A stretch of DNA of 64,000 nt from Lunularia cruciata. Lineage: Eukaryota; Streptophyta; Marchantiopsida; Lunulariales; Lunulariaceae. Each line of letters opens with the position of its first letter. Positions within the stretch are counted from its first letter, which is position 1. Shown piece by piece: positions 47,179 through 58,740 of the stretch. The stretch is from contig OX419758.1 in the NCBI GenBank assembly GCA_948567375.1, forward strand, positions 45,771,473-45,835,472. The letters are read 5' to 3'. Under the pieces are notes generated by a model. That model had not been told where the DNA came from, did no database searches, and saw only the letters and a program-made list of their open reading frames with translations. A program made the position numbers and the translations under genes.

Positions 47179-49332
47179 TCATAGTGCAATAGGCTCCAAC
47201 CTCCAATGTCGCTCACAAACATTCCACCTTGTGGCCCATGCAACCAAATCTGTATACCAACCGACAGATAGAGTGGCACAAAGAGCTTGGTAGGGAAGTC
47301 TCTCATGCTCCATGGACCTCACCTTAGTGGCATATGTGATAGCTAAAAACAAAGCTTCAGCCTCAAGAGGCAAAAACCCGGTTTCAGCAAGCAACAATAC
47401 ATAAGGAGTTTGAGTCCTCACCCCAAGTTCATCACACAAAAACAATTTCTGAACTTTCTCCACCTTTTGCCACCATGTCTTCTTAGTACATGGACCCCAA
47501 ATCTGAGCACCATAGAGAACCACCGGCTGCACAAGAGATCTGAACAGCATCTTCTTCAACTCCCATGTGGTAAGGTGAGCAAGTCTAGAGCGGTTCATGA
47601 GTGAATACAAAGCTCTAAACCCTGCATTGATTCTCATCTTCACACAAGTAGACCAACTATAGTCATGAGAAAACTCAAGGCCCAAGTACTTGTAAGAAGA
47701 AACCTGCTCCAATTGTTGTCCATCAAAAAAGAAAGGTGTGACACCTTTAGAACCCACCACAATCACCTTGGACTTGTCAAGGTTCACCTCCATCTTTGTT
47801 TCATTGCAAAACAAGAGAAGAGAATCCAACAACTTCTGTAAACTTTGTGGATTGGTAGAGAGGAGCACTACATCATCCGCATACAATAGTGCATGTATCA
47901 TCAAAGAGCCAACCTGTACACCTGTAGCTCCAGCTTCCATAAGCACCCTCTCTAGATCATCGATGAAGATTCCAAACAATGTTGGGGATAGAGAGCAACC
48001 TTGAATCACACCCATTGTGGTAAGGATATCCTGAGAGCTCAAAGATGAAAGTTTCACAACCACCTTCTCATAGAGTCTAGAGATAGCACCAATCAGAACA
48101 GCTGAAACACCAACTTCCATGAGTCTCTCACTTAATGATTTCCTAAGCACCTTATCAAAGGCCTTCTTGAAATCAATAAATGCAACATAGAGAGCTCTCC
48201 CAACACCTTTAGATTTCCACCACAAAACATGGAGTACCAATAGATGATCCAAAGTACTAAATCCTGATCTAAAACCCGCTTGGCACTTAGCTCAAATTCT
48301 GTACTTTTCAGCCCAAGTACTCAACCTAGACTCCAAAATTTGACCGTACAACTTGGCAAAGATACTACCCACTAGAATGGTACGGTAATTGGTGGCAATA
48401 TCTATCTGACCAGACTTGTGAATAGGAACAACCTTCTTGAAGCACCATCTATCAGGAAACCCACACTTGATGGCCTCATTCAAGAGAGAAGTGAGTACTG
48501 AAATCAGATGGCTACCACCCCACTTAAGTAGTTCAACACATAGTCCATCAAGGTCTTCAGCCTTACCATTGGCCAACTTCTTCAATTGGTATTGGACATC
48601 AGCTTCAGAGATGGTGAGAGCAGATCCAAGGCAAGGTGCCATGCTTGGAGCATTAGGGAAAAAGTACAGATCCTTCACATATTCACAAAGCTCATTCATG
48701 TCCAGCAATGGAGATGGAGATCTGATGGTTACCTTCTGCCAAAAAGCCTTGGGATTGGTCCTCAATTCAATGCTCAACTCAACTCCCTTGAGTCTCAAGA
48801 ACGCTCGCTTCTTGCACTTCACCAACTTTCTATAAGAGACAAAAGCCTGATTTTGTGCAATCTGATCAAGAGACCTATCCATAACTTTGATCCTTGCAAT
48901 TTTACAGTCAACATCAAACCACCTATTGCAAGGGAGACCAAGTCTCTTCTTGTGAGAACCTCGTGGAGATAGAGTTGTTGATGTAGATTGAAGAAGTTCA
49001 ACCAACTGATCACTACGTTGTTGAAAATCAAAACTCCACTCCATAGAGCTCAATTTCTCATGGATAGCTTGTTGGTACAAATCTCGCTTGTGAAAATTGA
49101 GACAAAGTTTCCCTCTAAAGGCATGGTCAATAGGTAATGTGGTTCTATTGAGGGAAGAAAGAAGGATGACACAAGATAAAGGTGCATGGTCAGATTCCGG
49201 TTGAGGATCTAAAACAACAAAATCTAAGACAATGTGTATATCACTGGGTGAGGTGAGCATATAATCTACAGTGGTGGATCCACCAAAAGCACATGCTTTG
49301 CTTACAAGTTTCTGGAAATTGAGAAAGGCCAT
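47179..49332 (-). pseudogene. LINE reverse transcriptase (ORF2), two long frames
   Basis: 49332-48292 carries the end of the endonuclease and RT fingers (ANGKAEDLDGLCVELLKWGG, KKVVPIHKSGQ, NYRTILVGSIFAKLYGQILESRL). A TGA where the other copy has TGG (AEKYRI* / KKNKIW) separates it from 48252-47179, which has QAGFRSGFSTLDHLL, ALYVAFIDFKKAFDKV, GVIQGCSLSPTLFGIFIDDLE, HALLYADDVVLLS (YADD at 47872-47883) and the thumb. A TGA follows at about 47178, where the other copy has CGA. All catalytic residues are present. Confidence 0.9.
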
Positions 49333-49957
49333 TCAAGATCTTCAAGCTACAACTGGTACCAAAGCTCAAAAAGTGCTCACTCATGGAGTTGGATATGAGA
49401 TCTTTGGAAGAGCGGGACCAAGCACTAGAATGATCTATCAAGCTATGGAAAGGGTCATTCTCAAGGTCACTAAACTCAGGAATCTGAGAGGTTTGGATCC
49501 TAGCATTGAAATCACCAAGAATAAGTACTACACCTTTACTTTGAAATTCCAAGACATCCTTTGTCAAGGAGTGGAAAGGCTGCATGGTGTTGAGAGATCC
49601 GCTTGAATAGATTGGTGATGTCAATGGGGCAAAGTAACAAACAGCAAGGAAGCAAGGTGTAGCAACTCCTCCAATCCTCAGCCATTGGTATTGTCCACTT
49701 GAGTCTTGGCCTATCAAAGAGACTGATTTTTCAAAGCCAAATCTGACGCAAGTAGCAATACCTCCAAAGCCTCTTCCTCTATGTTGCCTCCACTTGTTCC
49801 AAGTTGAACCAACAAGAATGAAAGCTTCAATGTTTTGAATGGTGTTTCCTTCATGTTCCCATGTCTCCACAAGATTGATCAGATCAGCATTATCCCACAC
49901 AGGTTTAGCGCTTGAGTACTTGGTATGTGTGAGACCATGAACATTCCAAAATAGCAC
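49241..49957 (-). pseudogene. LINE AP-endonuclease domain (N-terminal half of ORF2)
   Basis: MLFWNVHGLTHTKYSS opens the frame, followed by LINLVETWEHEGN (the conserved E), RGRGFGGIATCV, VLILGDFNARI (GDFNAR motif), and, after a frameshift near 49310, STTVDYMLTSPSDIHIVLDFVV and SDHAPLSCVI (SDH motif) in the next frame. These are the catalytic landmarks of APE-type LINE endonucleases, which nick target DNA to prime reverse transcription. The start is the first ATG of the open frame; more ORF2 could lie upstream. Confidence 0.85.
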
Positions 49958-50153
49958 TCTAAGGGTCTGGAATTGCTATGCGGTAGTTGAAAATTTCCTT
50001 TGGGTGATCACAGCTCTATTGTCTCTCATGAATGCAACAAAACCTGCTTGTTGAGCCTCCTTCACTTTTGCTAATTCTCCCTTCTTTGCTTGCCATTAGA
50101 GAGGTGTGAGATCAGGGTCCAACCAAATACGCCACCCCTTTAGTATAGCCTTT

Positions 50154-50846
50154 TTATCCATCACTGCATTCCTTTGAGTTTTTGAGCCAAACATCACCAA
50201 AATGCTTCTTGGTTGTGCACCTTGTTGTCCCAATTATATGCTTGTTGTCCCAATTATATGCTTGCAAAATCTGAGGATCATGGACTCTCAAAGAATCAGC
50301 AATAAACTCACACACTATGGCCTTGGTGTCTTCCTTTTCACTCTCTGGCAAACCTGAAACTCTCAAGTTCTTCATTCTGACCAATTGGTTCTCCTTCTCA
50401 ACCTCATGCTCTTGCAAGCAAGAGATTTGAGCCACCTTAGTAGCTTCAGCATAAGACTTCATCTTCACTTCTAATGTATCCACAATCTGTTGGAGCCCTC
50501 CGCCTTGTGTAGCAATATCGTTGGCTTGTGCTCCCAAGGAGGCAACTTTCTCGGTAGCATCAACCATCCCCTAGGTTGATGTTAACAGAGAGATAGAACT
50601 CTTCTTGAGGTCTTGAATCTCTTGGTTTACTAGGTTCAAAGACTCTTTGACACTACTGATCTCAACCTTTACAAATTCCATATCAGTCATGAGAGTACTC
50701 ATGCACTGGGACATAGGTGCCATGGAGCTTCTAAGGTCCTTGTGGAAATCATTTGCTTTCCTATACATTTCAGCTAATTGTTGTTGCTTCATGGCTATAT
50801 CAGCAATGTCTTTCACCATCTTGGACTCCTCCATTGTGACAATCAC
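50154..50846 (-). pseudogene. LINE ORF1 (coiled coil plus RNA-binding-like region)
   Basis: 50846-50571 starts MEESKMVKDIADIAMKQQQLA and is predicted coiled coil. It is followed after one stop by 50567-50154, which has coiled coil and then NQLVRMKNLRVSGLPESEKE and TKKHFGDVWLKN, as in LINE ORF1 RNA-binding modules. The stop (TAG at about 50571) reads AAG in the plus-strand copy, so it is a point change. A perfect 20-bp tandem duplication (about 50222-50261) lies near the end of the frame. The protein would bind element RNA. Confidence 0.75.
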
Positions 50847-52204
50847 TTATCACTCACAATCAATCTGGAAGTTTTACTTCCAACACCAAAACTTTAGGAT
50901 TTTCAAGTAGGCAGCACAACTGTTTTACAATTTTAAGCACTACTAGGCTGGTGTTGAAGTAAGGACCTTGAGAAGCTGATTCTAATGAGATAAGAATCAC
51001 CTCATTTGAATATGTGAGTGCAAAGATACTATCTTTCAAATCTGCAGTGCACAAAGATACCAAAGGCTGCAAAATTTGAGGTACCTAGAGCTTCTAATCT
51101 GTGACCTAACCTTAAGCAATCAATTTTCAGTCTAAAGGTCTGAGGGAGTTGATTCTAAAGATACAAAGATCACTTCATTTGGATCATTGAGTACAAAGAT
51201 ACAATAGCTTGAATTTGCACTTCACAATGTTATGATGTCCAAAGAGTCACAGATTTCAAACTGTCACAACTTCCTTATCTGGCCTTCAATTTCTACAAAT
51301 CAGACCTCAATAGAAACCTTGCACTGTGCTCGTTCTATTGCCACAAAAACTACTTGATTTGGACCTATAAGTACAAAGAAATCCTACTTCACATGTGCAG
51401 ATTTTAACACCAAGTAGTTGCAAGTGCTATAGTGAAACAAATGGTCATATCATCTGCGGATATTTAAATCTTTCAAATACGGACTCAATAGAAATCCTAT
51501 AACCATGTGGTTCTTATGACACAAGAATCACCTGGATTGGATCTGCGAGTGAGGAGAAATGGCACTTCAAAGTTGGTACTCCAAACACCAAGATGCACAA
51601 GATGTGACAGAATGAGAATTACCACCACTGCTTGCTCAGACCTCCATGTGCTGCAAGCTTGGCCTTGAAAAAGAGCTTGTAACTAACAGATTCTGATGCA
51701 GAAATTTTCACTGGATTTGCACTTGTGACCATAGAGCAATAGCCTTCCCAATTCTTGCACAATAACAAGGACTACTCAAAACTTCCTCAGAATTGAAAAA
51801 TCCAGATCTCCCTGAGTACTGCTCCAACCTGTACAAGCTTTACCTTGAAAGGAAGCTCTAAGCATAGTGCTTCTAATGAGACTCCAATCACTCCATTTGC
51901 CCAAGTATTGGCAGAGATACAGTCATTTGAATTTATAGTCCAAACCCTAAAATCTGCCAAAGATGACAGAATTCGAATCTTTGTAACTCTCTGCACAGAT
52001 GTGGGTTTTTAGCATGCTTGATATCAATCAAAAGAGCTCTTCAAGGCGCATCCATTGCTACAGAAATCACTCCATTTGGACTCTTGATGATGAAGAAACA
52101 AACTCTCAATTATTGAACCTCTGTTAGAAAATTCAAGCACTCATAACTTTCGCCACAAAGCTCAGAATGGTGTAATCTTGGTGTCCATGATTAGATTGTC
52201 TGGC

Positions 52205-52545
52205 AAGTTTGAGTAAGATACCTAAGAATTTTCAGTCCCAAGATGAGATGTTTGTAAGGAAAGCAACCATATAGCAAGCTTTGTAGGAAAATAAGTCCCA
52301 AGATGGGAAATTTGTTGGCAAAGTAGCCATAGAGCAATCTTTGAAGGAAGACAAGTCCTAAGATGGGAAGTTTAGCAATGAAGCAACAATAGAGCAAGCT
52401 TTGAAGTAAGATAAGTCCCTAGATGGGAAATTCGGCAATGAAGCAGCCATAGAGCAAGCTTTGGAGGAAGATAAGTCCCTAGACGGGAAGTTTGTCATTG
52501 AAGCAATTATAGAGCAAGCTTTAGAAGAAGATAAGTCTATTTTTG
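52205..52545 (+). repeat. 60-bp tandem repeats coding a 20-aa unit, inside element E
   Basis: At least five units, starting near 52261, 52321, 52381, 52441 and 52501 with an exact 60-bp step. The best-kept units read NEAAIEQALEEDKSLDGKFG. They lie in the frame that leads into RT, in the linker between protease and RT. A TAA or TAG interrupts some units. The first unit is more diverged. Confidence 0.9.
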
Positions 52546-52619
52546 TGGTGTGGATCAAATTGATTGCACAAGGAGAATCCAAGGAGGGTCAAGAGTCTCA
52601 TCAAGCCATGGTTGATCAT

Positions 52620-54935
52620 ATAGTTTAGGGGAGCACCAATACTATTTATTCTTGAGAAGGATGGAGTGCTTTGTTTGTGTATTGATTACCATGGGCTGAA
52701 TAAACAAACAATGAAGAATGTATATCCCTTGCCTTGAATTGATAACTTGTTTGATCAATTGAGTGGAGCACGATACTTCTCTAAGTTGGATCTTTGCAAC
52801 AACTATTGGCAAATCCCCATTGAAAGGAAGGATGTACAAAAGATTACTTTTTGCACAAGGTATGGACATCTTGAATGGAGAGTTCTACCTTTTGGGCTCA
52901 CTAATGCTCTAGTAGTTTTCATGGATCAGATGCATCTGGTGTTGGATGGACTATTGGATTAGTACATGGTGGTGTTCTTGGATGATATTTTAATCTATAG
53001 CAAGATGGATGTAGAACATATAAATCATGTGCAAAAAATCCTAAGGCAACTATATCAATGGAAGTTTTATTGCAAGAAGTCAAAGTGTGCCTTTTGGCAA
53101 AAAGAAGTCACCTTCTTGGATCTCAAGATCTCAAAGGTGCTTTTGCTTTTGCTTTTGTGTTTACTTTTCTCACTAATAAAACACAATAGAAAGGAATTAC
53201 TCTACATGAGATCAAGAACAACTAGCAATAGTATATGCCACCAAGGTATGAAGGCATTATCTCTTGCAAAAATAGGTGATCATGTGAACTAATTGCAAAC
53301 CCTTATTGTAGATATTACATGTAATATGCATGAAGAGTAGACATTATTGATAGGAGGAGCAATTCCAATTGTTTGATATCAAACTTGAGTATAAACTAGG
53401 TTGGTTCCATGTCATCCCTGATGCCCTATCACAATGACCTGATTTGAAGTCTTTTCCTCTCATCACAATAGCAATTACGATGGTGTCAATTGACTCTTAG
53501 GTCTAAAATGAGTTTAGGATAGCTTTACAACAAGATCCCTTCTTTTAGATGGTACAAGATCATCTTGCAACATGTGATAAGGAAGGCTTTCTATTCCATG
53601 AGGATCAAATATATGTTGGGTGATCTCCAACTTGTGTGCCTCCAAGAAGCCCATGACTTATAAATTGCTAGTCATATGATGTGAACAAGACCTTGAGTAC
53701 ACTCCGGTACCAATGGTGGTGGCCCAGCATGACACAAGATGTTCAAGAGTTTGTCCAATTTTGTGAGAGCTACCAATGTAACAAGGCTAGCAACTAGAAA
53801 CCAAGTGGACTCCTTCAACCACTCCCCATTCCATTTGTTCAATGGGAACACATGAGCTTGGATCTCATTATATCCTTGCCCAAGACAAAGCAAGATCACT
53901 TAACAATAGTGGTGTTTGTAGATAAGCTTAGCAAGCAAACCCATTTGGCACTAATCTTTGATACCATGGATGCTCCAACATTGGCACAAATCTACTTTGA
54001 CACTATCTTCAAGCATCATTGGATGCCTTGTATACTCATCTTCAACTGTGATCTTCAATTCATTGGAAAGTTTTGGCAAGCAATCTTCTAGATACTCGGC
54101 ACTAAGCTTGCTTTGTCCACGGCCTATCATCCTCAAACCAATGGATAAAATAAACTTGTAAATTGCACCTTGGAAGATATGCTTTGTGCCTTTGTCATTG
54201 TGCACCATACCAATTGGGATGAATGTCTTACAACTACGGAGTTTACATACAATAATTCCAAACAAGCAAGCACCAGATTCTCTCCTTTCTTCCTTAATTT
54301 TGGCCAAGATCTACTTGTTCTAGAATCTCTTCTTACTCCTCTTCCATCTCATGTTCCTCATACTTCTACTTTCTTGATCACCATATCTCAATCCTTCCAA
54401 CAAGCCAAATCTCATCTCTTTGTTAATCAAAATCATCAAAAACAATATGTAGACCACCATCATCATGATCTCATCCTTCAATTTATTGATAAGATCATGC
54501 TCTCATCTAGTAACCTACCCCTCCCATTTGATATCCAAGTCCATAAACTTGCTCCTAATTGGATAGGACTCTTTGATGTCACCCAAATCATTTCTCTTGT
54601 TTATTATTGACTTTCCTTGTCATATGCGCGTCCACCCTATCTTTCATATTTCCAAGTTGGAACCCTTTGTTCCTACTCCATCTTCTTTTTCCTCTCATGT
54701 TCAACCTTATCTTCCTTCCGTCTTTATCAATGATCATGAAGAGTATGAAGTTGATTGGATCCTTGCACGTTGTCACATATAACAAAACCGTTGATAATAT
54801 ATAGAGTACAAAGTCCTTTGGAAAGGGTATCCCCTTCATGATGCCACTTGGGAGCCTCTTTCTCATATGTAGAATGCACAAAGAGTTTGAAGCTTCAATG
54901 GAGTCAAGGACATCACTAACTAGTGGTCGGGGAAT
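52620..54935 (+). pseudogene. RT, RNase H remnant, integrase and chromodomain of element E
   Basis: [47 protein letters not shown] and MVVFLDDILIYS. An internal deletion near 53145 removes the end of RT and most of RNase H; FDIKLEYKLGWFHVIPDALS at about 53375-53440 is the RNase H tail. Integrase: RYQWWWPSMTQDVQEFVQFCESYQC, WEHMSLDLIISLPK (first D), CDLQFIGKFWQ (second D), then YHPQTNG*NKLV, where Q and E of QTDGQTE are TAA and AAA, so the catalytic glutamate is lost. GPY/F-like LAPNWIGLFDV follows. Chromodomain at 54732-54872: DHEEYEVDWIL, YKVLWKGYPLHDATWEP, which is the chromovirus signature that in active elements directs integration toward marked chromatin. Confidence 0.9.
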
Positions 54936-54936
54936 A

Positions 54937-55428
54937 TGTAACAATATGGAGTTTAGCAACAAAGTTAGTCAAGGCTAACAAAGTAGCAAATGGACCATAT
55001 TAGTCTAGAATATTCTAGAAGTATCTAGGAAGCTACTTGATACCCTCCCAAGTCTTGGATAATGTGCATGCCAAGTGGCAACTTTTAGGAGAAAGCTTCT
55101 TGGGAAGCTTTCCAGCTAGCTTAGCTTGCACCCCAAGTAGGTAGCTTCTAGAAGGAAGCTTCTAGAAACTTCTAACTAGCTTAGCTTGCATCCAAGTAGG
55201 CGGCTTCTAGAAGGAAGCTTCTTAAGAAGTTTCCCAATTAACTTAGCTTGCACTCCAAGAAAGCGGCTCAAGAAAACTTCTTGAGAAGCTTCTCAAGAGC
55301 CTTGTATGTTCACTCTATAAATACCAAAGCCAAAGCTCATGCTAAGCATTTGGAGTTTCACACACATTAAAGTGTCCCAATGTGATCTTCCATTCTCCTA
55401 TTTCTCTCCTTGGTCTTGGTCTTTTACA
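54937..55428 (+). repeat. 3' LTR of element E
   Basis: Starts TGTAACAATATGGAG after a purine-rich AGTGGTCGGGGAATA and ends CTTTTACA, 492 bp. The 55100-55290 part is built from drifting AGAAGGAAGCTTCTAGAA / GCTTAGCTTGCACCCAAG palindromic repeats. CTCTATAAATACC (about 55312) looks like a TATA box. Confidence 0.85.
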
Positions 55429-55439
55429 ATAAACATGTC

Positions 55440-56830
55440 ACTAGTTGAGAACAAAGGGAAGCACATAATCAATTGAGCCACCCCAAACATTATGATAGAC
55501 TCAGTTGCTAGAGTAGCAAGTGGTTGACTAGTATCTAGTCCATTATGCACTTGCTAACCACCTACCACACTTGCATTAGGATGTGTAGGAGCCATGGATG
55601 TCATTAGTAGTGCCTCAAATAGTATGAAAGTTTGGGGTAGTTTGACCTATTTACCAACCTCTCCTCTATGAGATCTAACTTCATTGATGCTCCTCTAGGC
55701 TCTAGAGCAGGTACTACACTCCTAGCCATTGTGGTAGATGTGTCTACATGTATTGCTCTATATATAAATTTCAAGTCATCTTTATCACCAACATAAGAAG
55801 TGGAAGCCTCAGCACCCAAATCTGACTTCCTCTAAGCTATGGCCATACTAGCTAATCTATACTCCAACTGCTCAATCCAAGTAGCCATAGCTATATTAAA
55901 AGCAAGCATAAGTATTTGTGCCCTTACCAAGTGTGTGTACTCTACCACCTTGTCCTCCATGATCTAGAGTTCCTCTACTACCTACCATAGCAACCCTACC
56001 ACTTTGTAACTCTAGGTGAAGGTCAAACTATCAATCATTGGTGTGACCAAATTTGTGGTAATGGTCACACTATCTCTATGTTGGTTACAATGCACCAGAG
56101 GTATCACGTCCACTACCTTGAGTGCACACTCTCTTGTGGTGAGGTCTACCACAAGTCCAACAAGAAACACAATCACTCATTGGCTACTGTTGACCCAAAA
56201 ATGAAGGTAAGGGTCTAGCTACATTAGGTCCTCCACTTGGTCCATAAGCTCAGGGTTGTCCACTCTGCCTTTGGAAGCCAAAATGATGTGGTTCAATCTA
56301 GAAGAAGTAAAAATTGTGGATAAGGTCTCCCTACCAAAGCCAAATGTCACCACTCTCTCCTCTACCAAGTTGAGCTCAATGTGCTTAGCCAAACTAAAGA
56401 CCAATGCCAAATTTAGTCAGGTAGCACATAATAACATAGCATCATGTACTTTACATTGTAACTCCTTGTCCAAGATCCCATACCAAAGTTGGACTAACTT
56501 GTGTTCAATAATTCCTTGAAATTGATCAACCGTCTGATGCAAGTGTATGCCTTGCTTAGTCTCTTTCTAGCCCTCCAACAAGCTCTTCAACGTATCAGTT
56601 TGCACTCCTTGGTAGTTTTGTCTCAAACACTAGAAGAACTCTACCATAAGGTACCCCAATACTACAGCACCTCCTACAATGGTACTTCCACTCATAGTAG
56701 CACCATCTCCAACAAGTGCACTGCCACTGGATATACCAATGCTACTAGAGTTAGAACTTCTAGGTATTATTGATCTACACTTAGAGACTAAGTCTAAAGT
56801 GATGGAGGTGTGGTTCAAAGACCAATATAA
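55440..56830 (-). pseudogene. gag fragment D of the methyltransferase-gypsy family
   Basis: Inverse of about 59090-60530 in element C. Minus-strand ALVFSLAKHIELNLVEERVVTF matches VMVFGLAERIELNMVEEREVTL of C, and ARSVVPALEPRGASMKLD matches IRSAVLAPEPRGASMELD. It is truncated at 56830 by the LTR of C and at 55440 by the 3' LTR of E. Frames are broken. Confidence 0.8.
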
Positions 56831-56837
56831 TATATTA

Positions 56838-57300
56838 TGTCATGCCATTTGTAGTGTTGCATCTAGATTGTTTGTACACTAGAGTTGTAGTGATAGTAGT
56901 TAGAGGTATTTTAGTAGTTTCCCATAGACTATTTTTGACGGTCAGATTTTGTGTTTGGGGTACTAACTTCACAATGGGGCCCACCATCACTTTGCATCAT
57001 TTGCATTATTGGGTGTGCCATCAACAAGACTGTTAGGGTCATATCTAGCTCGAGTCAAGGGGTATACTTTTGAAGTGCAGCTCCAGAGAGCTCACTTCTC
57101 TAATGTTGAGCCTTTGAGTTCTTGGCTATGGTGGACAGAGGCTGGCAAGCATCACTTAGATTCTCTTAGCTAGAGTGGGTGTGGCTTGACTGTAATCAAT
57201 GCACAATTTTTGGCAGTTTATAGAGTGATAGATCAAGTACTGATCTGAGTTGAGTTGATTTGAGAGTTGTAAACAATCTGATTACATCAAAGAAGTGAAG
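56838..57300 (+). repeat. 5' LTR of element C (start defined, end not)
   Basis: Begins TGTCATGCCATTTGTAGTG, the same start as the LTR-like units near 33.1 and 30.96 kb when those are read on the minus strand, and includes CTCCAGAGAGCTCACTT, TTGGCTATGGTGGA and TCTCTTAGCTAGAGTGGGTG. It lies upstream of gag C in the right orientation. The 3' end of the LTR is not resolved, so the right coordinate is approximate. Confidence 0.6.
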
Positions 57301-58740
57301 TCAAGGGGAAATTGGGTGTAGGAAATTTGAGTGTTAGTGGTATCTCCAAGCTTGGTGGATCGTTGTTAGCTCAATTGAAGTTCAGTTTTTCCCTGATGTG
57401 TAGAAGCTTGTTGAATTGATGCAGACTTGGCAATGAGAAAGATGGTGTGCGGAAGTGCTGGCCAAATTTTGAACAAAGAGAAGCAATTTTTGAGCAGTGG
57501 TTGTGATCTTGAGCTCAAGAGGTGAAAGCATGACCAATTTGTGGTGAGTTGGGCTCAGAAAGTGAAATTGAAGGTGGAGTTGGGAACCTACTCCCGTGAA
57601 TTTGTGATTTGGAGAAACTCATTTTTTCAATTTGGCTTGAGTGAAGAGTTAGTGGAGGATTTGGCAGTCAACCAACTTTAGGGTTTATGAAAATTTTGTT
57701 GGAGTTTACATCAAATTTTGGCTAAATTTGGAGGATTTTTGCCAGATTTGGAGAGGATTCAAAGTGGCAATTCATTGGTTGGCCAGATTTGGAGAAGTTT
57801 TGCCAAATATGGAGAGGATTTGAAGTGGCAAGAAGAAAGGCCTCATTTGAGTGTTTAGAGGCTTTGAGGCATAGGGTTGTGGGCTATGAGAGGCTATGAA
57901 GGCCTAGAAGGGCCAACAATGTAGCTTGTTGGCATGAGGCTAGCTAGTTTAGAGTAGATCTTGGTCATTGGTTGGCAAAATTTGCAAATCTTGCTAGATT
58001 GTGCACAATAGGGTTTGATCCCTAGATCTCTTGTTCCTAGACTAGTGTCCACAACTAGTCCACTCTCACTTGTTGTCCTAGTGACTGGCACACTACTATC
58101 TATACACTTGTAGCTTTGGCGAGGAGAGGCATTTTGATTCCATTCTTGGTAATCTTGGTATCTTAGGCTGTAGATACAAATTCTTCTTATGTCAAATGCC
58201 AAATAGTGGCAGAGTCAATTCTGTGTTGCTTTATGAGATGGAGGATTTTTGTTTAGATTTCTTGTGATTGGACCCCTTCCATTCTTTGCTTCCTATTTGT
58301 GCACCATGTTTGTGTGAGATGCCTTGACTTTTGAGCGTTGGTGCTCTGGTGTGCTCTTGATAGTGAGGCTGGAGTGATGACTAGTCATACTATCTTTGTT
58401 CTTTTCGGGAGGCAAGAAGTGATGACCTGCAGACCGTGAGAGTGTGTGTTGTGATGGTAGGTAGTTACAGGTTGCCCTTTCCCCTAGTGTAGTTATTGCA
58501 ATTAGAGTTACATTAGTGGGTGGTTTTCTGTGGGTATTGGCACTTGAAAGGTGCTCAGTTGGTGTTGGCACTTGGTGTTGTTGGCACTTGGTGGGGTACT
58601 TGCGGTTGCGGTTTGTGGTTGCAGTTTGTGGTTCTAGTTTGCAATTGCAGTTGTAGTTACTTTGTCATGATAGAGTTCTTTGGGGATTCTAGAGGAGTTA
58701 GCCGTGTAGTACACAAGTGGTTTTACTCAAAGTGGCGCTC
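57301..58740 (+). other. LTR end and untranslated leader of element C
   Basis: No protein domain. Contains degenerate GGAGAGGATT / GAAGTGGCAA repeats (57720-57835). From about 58310 the sequence aligns with the start of fragment G (780 on). The PBS was not identified with confidence. Confidence 0.45.

Larger units (their letters stand above)
46640..52190 (-). mobile_element. LINE inserted in element E, relatively intact
   Basis: About 5.55 kb on the minus strand, with leader (52190-50850), ORF1 and ORF2 (endonuclease, RT, C-terminal zinc-knuckle-like region). The 3' end, at the low coordinate, reads TTTATATTTCATTGTTCATTGTTCAATC with a short ATTGTTC repeat instead of a poly(A) tail. Frames are interrupted by only a handful of stops or shifts, so this copy is younger than the plus-strand one. 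Element E coding sequence is interrupted between protease and its 20-aa repeats, showing that the LINE came later. Target-site duplications could not be fixed by eye. Confidence 0.9.
44851..55428 (+). mobile_element. Ty3/gypsy chromovirus, element E, split by a LINE
   Basis: Bounded by a truncated 5' LTR (44851-45008) and a 3' LTR (54937-55428) in direct orientation; their last 148 bp align base for base in length. Order: PBS, gag with zinc knuckle, protease, [LINE 46640-52190], 20-aa tandem repeats, RT, RNase H remnant, integrase, chromodomain, LTR. Coding frames have many stops and an internal deletion between RT and RNase H (about 53145). The element is inactive. Its 5' LTR abuts the truncated protease end of element F, so the junction at about 44850 lost sequence from both. 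Confidence 0.88.

Noticed and set aside
48437-48972. Plus-strand frames of 132 and 128 codons
   Set aside because: Shadows of the LINE RT on the minus strand.
52261-52545. CRISPR-like regularly spaced array
   Set aside because: The 60-bp units are contiguous and coding, with no unique spacers. It is a protein repeat in a plant retrotransposon.
54732-54872. Stand-alone host chromodomain gene
   Set aside because: It is fused directly to the gypsy integrase and precedes the 3' LTR, so it belongs to element E.
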